Shown: positions 34,608 to 44,679 of the stretch, piece after piece
How positions within the stretch are numbered: the stretch's first letter is position 1
How the letters are laid out: the number at the start of each line of letters is the position of its first letter
Origin: Nemertoderma westbladi
Taxonomy: Eukaryota > Xenacoelomorpha > Nemertodermatida > Nemertodermatidae
DNA length: 60,188 nt
Direction: 5' to 3'
Assembly (NCBI GenBank): GCA_032718475.1
Contig: JAUCBJ010009052.1
Span: 1-60,188, forward strand
Translations under genes and position numbers: made by a program
Notes under the pieces: model-generated
What the model was told of the DNA's origin: nothing
The model's input: the letters and a program-made list of their open reading frames with translations, nothing else
Databases searched by the model: none

Positions 34608-35076
34608 TTAAACTAACAAAACCAGAAAACTGAACCAGGGTGGCTGCCAGCCGGGTACCAACGGCTGTTGGGTAGACTTAAGGGAACATTTCACAAACTT
34701 TCATAGGATGCTTGTACATGTACATTATATTGGTTGCTCCGATGTTTTTATTAGGCTAACTGAGAATGTATCAGGTATAAATACTGTAATTATAGTGTTC
34801 TTTATTTTATTTATCTAATACAGAAAAGACCCCTCCGCAGAATAAACTGCTCTTTTGGGCCGTTTCTCAGGTTGCGGATATGGATACCATTTCATACATC
34901 ATCGTAGTAATTGTGATTATGATTTGTTTGCCTAGGCGAATGTGTATTACATTAGATGGGAGGCAGTTTTTTGGTTGATGCAAGTCATTCTTGGTTTGCA
35001 TCTTCCAATCCCATCTGTTTCTTGGAGTCTGTGTAAGACAGGTTCGTTTAAAGCCATCTTGATGGCGTTCTAGTTA
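34608..35076 (+). repeat. Dispersed repeat R2, copy 2
   Basis: Second copy of the family at 6587-7015, same orientation, lying about 1.1 kb upstream of the receptor start. It has an extra segment near its left end (AAACTGAACCAGGGTGGC) that copy 1 lacks. It ends, like copy 1, at GGCGTTCTAGTTA. Confidence 0.85.
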
Positions 35077-35229
35077 TATATATTGGTATTATATTCGATT
35101 AGGTTATTTGTACAGTAGGGAGAATAATAGCAGAAAAGGGCCCGTTACAGCTTTCGGAATAGGGTGAAGATGAGTAAGGTGTTAATAACAGATTAGTCAG
35201 ATGTTGTCCATATTGATTGACGTGGTCCC

Positions 35230-35425
35230 TTGTCTATTGTTGATAAATTTAATTATTTGGGACATATTTTTCACAGTAGCACCAATGATGATTTTAACAG
35301 CTTTATGCCAGAGGTAATCTTTTGTTAACGAAGTTTGGTAGATGCTCTAAATCGGTTAAGGTTGCTATATTCAGGGCATTCTGCACTCCTATTTATGGAA
35401 ATGCGCTCTGGGCAAAGATAATTTA
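35230..35425 (+). pseudogene. Non-LTR reverse transcriptase C-terminal relic
   Basis: Reads VDKFNYLGHIFHSSTNDDF at about 35239-35295, then after a frameshift LYARGNLLLTKFGRCS (about 35302-35350), KSVKVAIFRAFCTPIYGN and ALWAK. This order (YLGH, LYARGN, KF.RCS, CTP.YG, LW) is the region after the RT palm in many non-LTR elements. The first half of the RT is absent and the frame is broken. Confidence 0.75.
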
Positions 35426-35451
35426 TAATTGCAGTTTCTAATTGCAGTATA

Positions 35452-35580
35452 TACACCCAATAGTTGTACTGTACAGCGTTGTAATGTCCTTATCTACACC
35501 CAATAGTTGTAATGTACAGCGTTGTAATGTCCTTATCTACACCCAATAGTTGTAATGTACAGCGTTGTAATGTCCTTATG
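35452..35580. repeat. 43-bp direct repeat, three copies
   Basis: TACACCCAATAGTTGTAATG then TACAGCGTTGTAATGTCC recurs at 35452, 35495 and 35538; only one substitution (ACTG/AATG) separates the first from the rest. It directly follows the RT relic. Confidence 0.95.
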
Positions 35581-35990
35581 GATACCATTACTACTATTAT
35601 TATTATTATTATATGTATATGAATATGAAAATATAATATTAATATATATATATTATACAATTAATTTTATATATATATATGTTAAAAATTACTAATGAAA
35701 TAATTAATTGACAAGTACGAGAAATATGCGCTTTTCCTTGTAACAACAACATTAGACTCACTACTGTACATATTATTAAGGAACTCTTTTAAATCAATAC
35801 ATTCATGCTCTACACACACACAAGCTAGGCACACACTTGTGCTGAACAATAGAAATGTGTAGTATAATAAGTTATTAATTATGTAGACTATTTGGAGCCT
35901 CAACTGATGGAAGCGTGGGGAATGTAAACAGTTTAAACAGTTTGAAAATCGATTTAATAGTTCAAATGCTTGTGCAACTTATTTCTCGCG
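35581..35990. other. AT-rich microsatellite stretch
   Basis: (ATT)n near 35595-35612, AT dinucleotide tracts near 35640-35680, then non-coding sequence. No gene. Confidence 0.6.
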
Positions 35991-36430
35991 TTTTAGAAGT
36001 TTATGGCGGTTCTGAATTCAATGGAATAAATAATTATCTAACTAGACATCTCAAATTTGTAGTTTTCGGGAGTGGGTGCAAAATTTGGTGCTAGCACAAA
36101 ATTTTGAAAACCATTAACTATATCAATTATACGGGTTTGTGAGGGTTCTGAATTCAATGGAATAAGTAAAAATTGCATAAGAGTTTTGTTTTCAAACTTA
36201 TATTTTTCGCCGATGGGTGAAAATTGTTTTGCCAGCACCAAATTTTTGAAAATAAGCAAATTGATCAATAGATAGTATCATCTTGTTTCTTGTGTTATAC
36301 GGGTTTATGAGTGTCCTGAATCCGATGGAATCAATAAAAACAGCACTGGAAATCTCAAACTTGTACTTTTTGGTGATTGGTACTAAATTTGGTGCTAGCA
36401 CCAGCCATATTACGCCAAAAAATACGAGTA
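35991..36430. repeat. Degenerate tandem repeat, about 110-170 bp, three copies
   Basis: Three diverged copies share GTTCTGAATTCAATGGAATAA (or GTCCTGAATCCGATGGAAT), a CTCAAATTTGTAGTTTT-like block, and TTTGGTGCTAGCACC or a variant. They start near 36001, 36130 and 36298. Small minus-strand ORFs (36038-36268, 36198-36434) share peptide blocks only because of this repetition. Confidence 0.75.
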
Positions 36431-36899
36431 GCAATGATCTGGCAAATTAGAAATGTATTCCATTAGAATCAGCGGCCCAGAAGACCTGAAAATGTGAATT
36501 TATAGCATAGTATAAGTGAATTAAAAATTTTGTGTTCTAACTGAAAAGTGCTGGTTACTTGTTTTTATTTAATTTGTTTGCCTATGTTGAGTACTAAAAC
36601 AGCCATTTATAGGAATCATATCATTTTTAAATATTTTCCAATGGATTTCGCGCCCCAGAAAACCTTTATTGAAAAACATTTAGCCGAAAATTGTAACTTT
36701 CAAATTTTATGAAAATTGTTCACTACTTGTAATTTTGGTGCTGCAAAATAACCACCCCAGTACATTTTTTCGAAATGTTTTCGGTCGGTTTCGGACTAGT
36801 GAAATTTACTTACAAACAAAAAATCACACGTTTTCGTTAAATTTGTAGATTTTAAACCCCCCCCCCCCCCCCCCCGGTATTTGTACAACATTATATAAC
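36431..36899. other. Non-genic stretch with a C19 run
   Basis: AT-rich, with CGCGCCCCAGAAAACC near 36648 and a C-run at 36857-36875 preceded by TTTTAAA. No gene. Confidence 0.5.
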
Positions 36900-37085
36900 C
36901 CGGAACTAATAATAATAATATATAATAATATATATTTATTTATAGAGCGCCTTTCTAGGCATATTTCAAGGCGCTTTTGAATAAAAATTAACAATACGGT
37001 AAAAAACAGTAAAAACATGTTGACATAAAAACATATATACAATGAGTTAAAATGAGTTAAAATGAGTTAAAAAGGCGCATCACCT
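36900..37085 (-). mobile_element. 3' terminus of an L2/CR1-like non-LTR element
   Basis: On the minus strand there is a stem-loop GCGCCTT...AAGGCGC (36949-36976), then TCTATAAATAAA and an (ATT)/(ATA)-rich tail. This is the same design as the 3' end at 40728-40790 (GCGCCAA...TTGGCGC, CTATAAAAAT, TAA tail). Only the 3' UTR remains. The AATGAGTTAA triplicate at 37039-37068 lies within or next to it. Confidence 0.6.
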
Positions 37086-37102
37086 ATCTATAACTAATAG
37101 GG

Positions 37103-37750
37103 TTAAGGGGGGGGGGGGGGGGGGGGGGGGTACACCAATTTGGTCCAAAATATGTCGAAATTATTTTTATGATCAATTATAATGCACGATTAAATGGCGT
37201 TTCCAAATCTGAAAACCGCAATTTAATAGCTCTTAGTTTTCAAGTTATGTAAATTTCCATTTAGGGAATCCTATTGAAATTACTATTACTATCTATGTAT
37301 AATGAAAGGTCGATTATCTCCAAAGATTTTTTTTATGAAATTGTAAAATTCAAAACCCAACTACTTCTACAATTATTGAGTAATTAGTCTGAAACTTTCT
37401 GTGGGTGTCTAGATAGCTACCCTGCATAAAAGTATCAGTTACTTTTTAAAGTTTTTTGTTAATACAATTTAATACCAATTTAATACTAAAAAATTAGCAT
37501 AAATTTGCAGCACCACCTAAAGGGGCCGAATTATTTTCACAAAATTTATCCTGCTTCTGTAGTTATGTTGCCCCATCTTTCATCTATCATATAAAAAAAA
37601 CATTCATGTAGGCCTAACTAGATTCAAAACTTTAAAGGCCTTAGGGTTTTAAGCGCAACCAAGTATTTTTTTTATTGGTAACTAGTATTAACTAATACTA
37701 AATAGCGAAAAATAAACTTTTTTCAGACCTGTCATGTAGAATAGTACCCA
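37103..37750 (+). repeat. Dispersed repeat R3, copy 1
   Basis: Begins TTAA (37103-37106), then G24 (37107-37130), then TACACCAATTTGG. The body from about 37238 to 37745 is the reverse complement of about 55990-56500: shared blocks include AGGGAATCCTATTGAAATTA, GTGGGTGTCTAGATAGC and CTGCATAAAAGTATCAG. The right end is cut by the L2-like element. No ORF; probably a non-autonomous DNA element. Confidence 0.8.
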
Positions 37751-37869
37751 AAATACCACTCTATACCGAAAACTGAAGTCAATTAATGTAGATGATTATT
37801 TGAATGACTTACGTACCAGCAACCTGTTTAGTACTCCAAACTACACCTTAGACGAGTTAGTGGAAATGT

Positions 37870-38475
37870 ATGACTTTTCTCTCAGGTTCATCCTCGATAA
37901 ACACGCACCTCTGCAAAGTAAGAAAGTTCCATCTCGACCAACACAACCGGTACAATGAAGTTGTTGCCACTGAGAAAAGGAAAAGAAGAGCACTTGAGAG
38001 AAAATTTAGAAAATCAAAATTCGAAATTGACCAGCAACTATATATTGATCAATGTAAAAATCTGTCAAAAATCATTGAAGTTCAAAATGCTGCTTACTAT
38101 AAACAAATACTCGATGACAATAATAGTGGAGATCAGAAAAAACCTTTTAGTGTGTTAAACAAACTAATGTCCACAAGTAAATTTGGAATTCTTCCTCAGC
38201 ACGAGTCCGACGGAGAGCTAGCATTGGCAAACTCATTTGCAGCCTTTTTTGATAAAAAGGTAGAATTGATCAGGAGTGATATAGAAAACGAAACTATTGA
38301 TACTGTCAATGATGAAAACCTGTCAAATAAGGTGATAAATACCAATCACAATGAAATACATAATGATGAAAATGAGATAAAAATTTATCCAAATGAGTTA
38401 AAGTTTACTGGCATACCGGATGTATACGGATACGGATGTTACGGATACCGTAACGGATTATCGAACAGTAACTGA
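37870..38475 (+). pseudogene. RT upstream linker of the L2-like element
   Basis: A 201-aa frame with a basic KRKRRALERKFRKSK segment, then NKLMSTSKFGILP and ALANSFAAFFDKKVELIRSD, the FN/FFxxKV block that precedes RT in L2/CR1 elements. It ends in a stuttered stretch (GYGCYGYRNG) created by micro-duplications of ACGGATAC-type sequence, which breaks the frame into the RT. Confidence 0.8.
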
Positions 38476-38641
38476 GGATGAAGTTAAGGAATTGGCTAAT
38501 GAGTGTAAAATTACGACAAGCCCCTGTGACCCTCTTCCAACTAGCTCTTCCAACTCTTCCAACTCTTCAAACTCTTCCAACTAGCTGAAATACTCACTGA
38601 GCATCCTGTTTCCGATCATTACACTAATTATTAACCTATCA

Positions 38642-39610
38642 TTGTCAACATCAACAATGCCAGCTCTATTCAAAAATGCAGTACTGGATCCATTGATTAA
38701 AAAACTATTTCTAAATCCACAAGTATTGAACAACTTCCGACTAATTTCGAACCTGATATTCATTTCAAAACTCATTGAACGAGTAGTTGCAAACCAATTA
38801 ATCCATCACATGAACCTGAACTCTCTGAATGATCCTTTTCAGAGCGCCTACAGAGAACACCATAGCATAGAGTCGGCACTTCTCCGGGTTCACAATGATG
38901 TGTATCGCAGCATTGATGACGGTTCGGCAGTCCTGTTGGTGATGTTGGATTTAAGCGCCGCTTTTGACACGGTCGAGCACTCCATTCTGCTAAAGATTCT
39001 TGAAAACGATATTGGTGTCCATGGAGCGGCTTTGAATTGGTTCGAGTCATATTTAGCCAACTGTACACAGCAGGTCCGTATTGGAGATTCGTTTTCGGCA
39101 AAAAAGTTGTTGAGATTTGTTGAACCACAGGGGTCAGTATTGGGTCCGCTTCTTTTCAGCATTCATACCCGTTCACTATCCTCCGTTATACATAAGTATG
39201 GACTTTCCTATCATATATATGCAGATGATAGCCAAATTTATATCGCATTTAAGCCGACAGAAACTGACTCCAATGTTAAACTAACTGAAGAATGTTTAAG
39301 AGATATTAAACGTTGGATGAAAAGTCATCTACTCAAAATGAACCCTGAGAAAACTGAAATACTGTTACTGCAATCGAGTTTTAGTATTCAGCTCAGTCAA
39401 CCAGCCGTACATATTGGCAGCGAATATGTAGAATGCAGCGATTCTGCAAGGAACATTGGTGTTATGATGGATGCACACCTTACTCTTGAGAAACACATCT
39501 GCTTGGTTGTTCGTGAATCCTTCTATCATCTTAGAAACTTGGCCAAAGTGAGACGTTTCTTTCCGAGACGAGAACTTGAGACTCTCATTCACGCTTTTAT
39601 TAGCGATTAG
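38642..39610 (+). CDS. Reverse transcriptase core of the L2-like element
   Basis: A 322-aa open frame with RT motifs in order: KNAVLDPLIKK near residue 12, NNFRLISNL, FQSAYREHHSIESALLRV, VMLDLSAAFDTVEHSILL, PQGSVLGPLLFSIHTRSL, YHIYADDSQIY, then LKMNPEKTEILLL and RNIGVMMDAHLTLEKHI. The YADD catalytic motif and the first Asp (LDLSAAFD) are intact. The apparent Met start is only the first ATG after a micro-repeat of CTTCCAACT at 38533-38583, where real element sequence runs in other frames. A stop at about 39608 ends the frame early. Confidence 0.88.
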   Translation: MSTSTMPALFKNAVLDPLIKKLFLNPQVLNNFRLISNLIFISKLIERVVANQLIHHMNLNSLNDPFQSAYREHHSIESALLRVHNDVYRSIDDGSAVLLVMLDLSAAFDTVEHSILLKILENDIGVHGAALNWFESYLANCTQQVRIGDSFSAKKLLRFVEPQGSVLGPLLFSIHTRSLSSVIHKYGLSYHIYADDSQIYIAFKPTETDSNVKLTEECLRDIKRWMKSHLLKMNPEKTEILLLQSSFSIQLSQPAVHIGSEYVECSDSARNIGVMMDAHLTLEKHICLVVRESFYHLRNLAKVRRFFPRRELETLIHAFISD

Positions 39611-39639
39611 AGACTTAAACAACTCCCTATATTTTGGTT

Positions 39640-40313
39640 TGCCCCAGAAGCTTATCAAAAAGTTGCAATATGTTCAGAATTCTGCAGCTAGATTGTTGTG
39701 TGGATAAGGAAGTCGGACCACACGCACATGACTCCCATTCTCAAAGATCTCCACTGGTTACCAATTAAAACCAGAATAGAATTTAAATTGGCCGTTCTAA
39801 CATTTAAATGCCTAAATGGTTTAGCACATATATATTTAAAAGATCTCTTAATTCCATACACACTGATTCGCGACCTCAGGTCAAATAACTCTAAGCTCCT
39901 GGTTGTCCCACGATTTTAACTTAACTCCATACACACCAATTCGCGACCTCAGGTTAAATAACTCTAAGCTCCTGGTTGTCCCACGATTCACACCCATTCG
40001 CGACCTCAGGTCAAATAACTCTAAGCTCCTGGTTGTCCCACGATTCACACCGATTCGCGACCTCAAGTCAAATAACTCTAAGCTCCTGGTTGTCCCACGA
40101 TACACACCGATTCGCGACCTCAGGTCAAATAACTCTAAGCTACTGGTTGTCCCACGATTTCATCTTGACAACTACGGTAAACGTACTTTTTCGGTATCCG
40201 CCCCATTATTTGTGTGGAACGCCCTACCTCTAAACTTGTGTTCCACTGAATCATTGGACTTATTCAAGAAACGGTTAAAAACACATTACTTTCAAATTGT
40301 GTATAATCAATAA
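39640..40313 (+). pseudogene. C-terminal domain of the L2-like element with a fivefold 19-aa expansion
   Basis: Frame 39698-39919 reads TPILKDLHWLPIKTRIEFKL and FKCLNGLAHIYLKDL, then the first copy of RDLRSNNSKLLVVPRF and a stop. Frame 39903-40313 continues with four more copies (TPIRDLRSNNSKLLVVPRF type) and the normal end YGKRTFSVSAPLFVWNALPL, DLFKKRLKTHYF. The family normally has one such unit. The first duplication step is 73 bp (TCGCGACC at 39868 and 39941) and out of frame; the later three are exactly 57 bp (39998, 40055, 40112). Confidence 0.88.
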
Positions 40314-40339
40314 CACAGGCAGGTTTTTGTTACGCGAAT

Positions 40340-40700
40340 GATATTATCATAATAACTCCAAATACATCCATTTTATACAACAGTGTGTCAATTTTTAACG
40401 TTTTTACCGTATAAGTATAACTTTAATTTTACTTACTTTATTTTATTTATTTTTTTACGGCACTCCTGTTCAGTTCACGGTGATAATAACTCTAAAGTAT
40501 ATTCATTTTACATAACAGTGTGTCAGTTTTTAGCGTTTTTACTGTATGTTTAACTTGAATTTTACTTATTTTATTTTAGAACAGCACTCATGTTCAGTTC
40601 ACGGTGATAATAACTCTAAAGTATATCCATTTTATATAACAGTGTGTCAATTTTATATTTTTTTACCGTATGTATAACTTAAATTTTATTTATTTGTTAC
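40340..40700. repeat. About 120-bp tandem repeat in the L2-like 3' UTR, three copies
   Basis: AACAGTGTGTCA then TTTTTACCGTATGTATAACTT-like sequence, TTTTATTT and CATGTTCAGTTCACGGTGAT with AATAACTCTAAAGTATAT recurs three times (AACAGTGTGTCA near 40379, 40515 and 40638). No coding role seen. Confidence 0.88.
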
Positions 40701-40795
40701 CGTTATCATGTGTTACTGTAAGGAGTAGCGCCAAGAACATTGCGTATTGGCGCTATAAAAATACTTTTAATAATAATAATAGCATCTTAGAACAT

Positions 40796-41830
40796 CATCT
40801 AAATTATAGACAATTTTGAAACGCTGAGAGATGAACCGAAGAGTTGTCCATAACCCCCTTAACTGTAATGCTGTAATTGGTTGGGCTGGTTCGTTCGCAA
40901 TGATGGTGCCTAATGGCTGACTACCTAATACATGCATAGCCGCAATCAATAGCAATTCGATAATACATCATAAGTAAATGCCAAATTACGTTTATTATTG
41001 ATCTCTGTCAGAATTGCATTTTAGGAATTTAAGTTGAACTATGTTAACACAGCCCAGACCTACAATACAAAAGTAGAAAGAATTAATCAATAAATCACAA
41101 TAAATAATAATTAGTATTCGTTAGTAGATGTAAAAGCTGGCATTTGGCAAACAATCAGAAGTAATAACTATTTACAAACTCAATATTGCGCATCCTTTTT
41201 ATAGCTTTTCTTCTGCGATATAGAAGTATGAGTATATGTGTGAATAGGGACATACTTATTTGAAAGTTGGAAGTAAGTTGATAGTTTCAAGTTAAAAGTT
41301 TCAAGTTCAATACACAACCCGGGCCTAATCGGGGGAATATGTGTTGGTGGAACTGTTGGTATATTTTAAATTAGTAGCTCTGAAACTAAATAAATATTCA
41401 TATGAATCTTGATAAAAATCTATGGTGCATTAACCATTAGCTGCATATGTCCCTGCCCAGACATTAATAATAGCCAAAATGTATGGATATCCTAATATTC
41501 CAACGAATGTTTCCCTGTTCTGCATTCTAGATGGCTGAACTCACTTTGACACACATGAATTAACCAATTGAGATTTACAGCTTTGAATGTCTTTTTAAGG
41601 TTAGGGGCATTATATAGTTGTACCCTGCGATGGATCACAATGGACACCCAATCTAGCTTGTATTCATTTTAATGTCAATCATTCAATGATTAACTTTCTT
41701 CTCTAGAATGGTAATATAAGTTTCATATGTATTCAATGGACTGTAATAAATACCTTACCATGCTTAAACAAGGTATAAATCTCTACTAATATCTTAGTAG
41801 TGAGATTTATTGAAGACTATAAAATTAGGC
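40796..41830. other. Non-genic stretch
   Basis: No gene recognised. An imperfect hairpin AAATCTCTACTAA...TTAGTAGTGAGATTT is at about 41778-41811. Confidence 0.5.
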
Positions 41831-41998
41831 AGCCAGGGCGCATCTCTGCCTTGCATCCTTAAGTGGTAGCTAAATGAGTGCTGGAGTTTCCTCTGGGGAG
41901 TAAAGTTCTGGGGGGACCGCACTGGAAATAAGTCGTCAGACTTTGTGCGTAATCCCTGACCTAGCGGCCGAAGAAAATTTACTTTACTTTTACTTTAT
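41831..41998 (+). mobile_element. SINE A, 5'-truncated copy
   Basis: Matches the reverse complement of 58215-58380. Shared blocks: GTGGTAGCTAAATGAGT, GGAGTTTCCTCTGGGGAGTA, AAGTCGTCAGACTTTGTGCG, GGCCGAAGAAAATTTACTTT. The tRNA-like head is absent and about 27 bp are inserted after CCAGGGCGC. Confidence 0.88.
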
Positions 41999-42437
41999 AG
42001 GCACCATCTAACTGTTTTTTTTCCAAACTGGACCACTTAACATAGATAGTAGAGTTAAGCAGCTACGCCTAAAATTGGGCAAAAGGTGTATAGTATACAT
42101 GGTAACTGGTAAGTCTCCCAATTACCTAAAACAAAAATTCAACAGAGTACGCGATACACACTCTTACAGTACCAGAGCTAGTGCTTCAAACTTCTACCTC
42201 CCGAATTGTAAATCCTTCGAAACTTTTTCATTTTTAATAGTATAAAAAAATTGGAAAGTTTTGATATTAAAATAAAAAACTGAGAAACTGTAATTGAGAA
42301 ATCAGGATGGAAAAGTTTTACCAAGGGTTTTTTTTTTAATTAAGCAGATATCTCGCTAAGAGATACCACAACTTCTACTCGACAAAGTGAAAAGTGCTGG
42401 TGAGGAGGATGTATTGCACATCAATTCTATGAACTGA
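41999..42437. other. Non-genic stretch
   Basis: AT-rich with homopolymer T and A tracts. No feature supported. Confidence 0.5.
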
Positions 42438-42965
42438 ATGCATTGCATGACTTTATATGGATTTATTAAAAAAATAATAACCAACTATAGAACGTTGACA
42501 ACTTCCAGTAGCTTTGGTCATGAATGGAGAGAAGCAAAAAAGACAGAAGTTAGGAAGACAAAGGCCATGGGTTATCAAAAATGGATGACATCTGGAAATC
42601 AGACATCTTCTGTCACCTGAAGACAAAGTTCTTAGGAGCTCCAATGGAAAGTGTACTTTTATAAAGGCGTGAGACCTGTACACTGAACAGTGATGATATC
42701 ACTTGAATAATGATATTGAATTGATGGTTGTTTGTTATACAACAAAGGGTAGTACAAATCTACAACACAAAAGCACAACACACAGTCAGCTGGAGACAAC
42801 CGAGCTTATATGGTACAATACCACACCTGTATCAACTACTATAATACATGAGCGCAAATTGCAACTCAGTGGGCACTCTGGAGAAGCAAGTAAAGACACG
42901 GTCATGTCAGATTTTTCTGGCAATCAATGCATGGCAAGCATTCCTACGGATGATTGGCTTTGATA
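42438..42965 (+). pseudogene. Decayed RTE-like RT C-terminal region
   Basis: Fragments on plus: DDIWKSDIF and ESVLF (about 42586-42660), then after a frameshift CETCTLNSDD (about 42670-42700), and further on LIWYNTTPVS and HERKLQLSGHSGEASKD (about 42845-42897). These correspond to IWKS, VLLYG-ETW-L and the R-L-L-GH block of the connection domain, the same region as copies A, D and F but more diverged. It may be a different family member. Confidence 0.6.
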
Positions 42966-43150
42966 TATATATATACATATAATGAGTCAGAGGCGTTTAT
43001 TACCATATACATATGGTGTGAAATTTATGTCCTGCACGGCATGTATGAAATATTTATGTATAATTAATATTAAATTAAAATTAAGATTAAAATCAATGAT
43101 TAAAAGTTTAAAAGTAAAACCATTAAAATCGTTGAGATTATTAGGTTGCA
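42966..43150. other. AT-rich spacer between relics
   Basis: Contains a TA microsatellite (42963-42980) and AATTAAAATTAAG-type simple sequence, possibly the 3' tail of the minus-strand element that follows. Confidence 0.45.
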
Positions 43151-43311
43151 CCCGCAGGGGGTTTTCGGTTGTACATGGTTATAGTGGTTTTAAGAAGGGA
43201 GGCTTGCTTGGGGAGGCCTGTATAGTGGATGGCGTGGTCCGGTTCTGTGGCTGCAGAATCACAGAGAACACAAATGCAGGAAGGGGACGGGACGCCTTCC
43301 AGCATTTCCTC

Positions 43312-43993
43312 TCACGACAAAACTTGTGGTGCGAACCGTTGCAGAGGAACTGGGCAGCCACGCGACGTCTGTCTGTGAACCATTAGTCTGGTCAGTGTGA
43401 TGGACGAGTCATCTTCAGCTGATGGGCTGTCCACAGCATTTAGGATCACTGTTGAGGAGGCGTATTTACTAACCCCGCTCCACAGCTTCCAGAAGAATGC
43501 ACAGAGCTTTTCGACATAAGGCAATTTTGGTGTGTCCATTGTATTTACCCCAAACACTGAGCAACCGTAAGTTGCGGAGGGGACTACAACCTGCGACCAC
43601 AGACAACTGGCTGTTGCCGCGGACATTTGTCCAAAATTGATGGTTGAATATAGCCGCAAACACGAAACCCTGCTTTTGTAAAGGTATTTATAGTGACCAG
43701 AAGCGCAGGCTGTTGGGGTGAGAACCACTCCGAGATACTCGAAAGAGTTAACGAACTCTATAGGAGAGCCTAAATATGTGAGTATATATATCAGTTCGAC
43801 ATAGTCGCCCATCATGGTGGAATTTCATTGCTTTTGTTTTTGTGAGATTTACCAAAAGATCGTTTTCTTTGCAGTAATTGGACAAAGCATCTTGGCCATC
43901 TTGCACTTCAGCGATAGAGTTACCAACAATGGTGACATCGTCCGCATACATAAGTATAAATAATAATAAATTACCATAAGCAAAATATAGCAT
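43312..43993 (-). pseudogene. RT catalytic YADD and C-terminal half
   Basis: Two overlapping frames. 43748-43993 begins after the insertion with FILMYADDVTIVGNSIAEVQ and LLVNLTKTKAMKF. 43312-43815 gives VNSFEYLGVVLTPTACASGH and VVVPSATYGCSVFG. A frameshift near 43790 separates them. Further downstream (about 43179-43361) a Cys/His-bearing tail (CNGSHHKFCRERKCW) lies in yet another frame. Confidence 0.8.
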
Positions 43994-44638
43994 ATAGGTA
44001 AGTATTAGGGGTCTACACTGGCTGAATATTGTAATGAAAACGCTGGATTTGGTGAACGTTTTCGCCCTACCGGGTTACGTCAGACCTATTATATTAATAA
44101 AGCATAATGGAGTAATTAAATTCCATTCGAAATTCCCGCCACTTAAATAAAGCACTAATAGAATAGATAGTTCTAAGTAGGTCCTATATGTAATATAATA
44201 TAAACAAAGTCGAAAACAAAATCAAAAAACAAAAGTCTCCAGAATAAAATAGATTTTTATCCAAACTTACATAAAGTAAAAATCTAATCGTGTCTCTAAG
44301 TAGCTCTCGTACTATTATTATAAAAACAAAAATCTCAAAACGCTCAGTTTCAACTCCGTATAACAAGTAAGGTAATATACAGCCAAACACACATTAGCAA
44401 CCCCCATATGCGTACTATCCATTCCCAAAAACATTCAAAATGCGCGCTGCTCGTTAAGTAAGTTAGATTAAAGTTAGGTTAATGAATATAATGCTTTATT
44501 AATATAATAGGTCTGACGTAGCCCGGTAGGGCGAAAACGTTCACCAAATCCAGCGTTTTCATTACAATATTCAGCCAGTGTAGACCCCTAATACTTACCT
44601 ATATGCTATATTTTGCTTATGGTAATTTATTATTATTT
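43958..44638. mobile_element. Foldback element with 148-bp inverted arms
   Basis: Left arm 43958-44105 and right arm 44491-44638 are reverse complements with one mismatch in 148 (GGGTTACG versus GGGCTACG when read in the same sense). The spacer is 385 bp, AT-rich, without a coding frame. The whole sits inside the RT of the surrounding element, bracketed by a 13-bp direct repeat TACATAAGTATAA at 43947-43959 and 44681-44693. Forty-two bases between the right arm and the right repeat have no counterpart on the left. No transposase, so any mobility would need help in trans. Confidence 0.9.
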
Positions 44639-44679
44639 AAATGGAACCACTGGCAATAGCCTACCGCTTTATATCTAAT

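Larger units (their letters stand above)
37751..40795 (+). mobile_element. L2/CR1-like non-LTR retrotransposon, 5'-truncated, defective
   Basis: About 3 kb from the linker upstream of RT to a recognisable 3' end. Linker pieces read YRKLKSINVDDYLNDL (about 37762) and, after a frameshift, ATEKRKRRALERKFRKSK. The RT (38642-39610) and C-terminal region (39640-40313) follow. The 3' UTR contains three copies of a repeat of about 120 bp. The end has a stem-loop GCGCCAA...TTGGCGC (about 40728-40753), CTATAAAAAT and a (TAA)n tail to about 40790. The endonuclease is missing. Confidence 0.9.
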
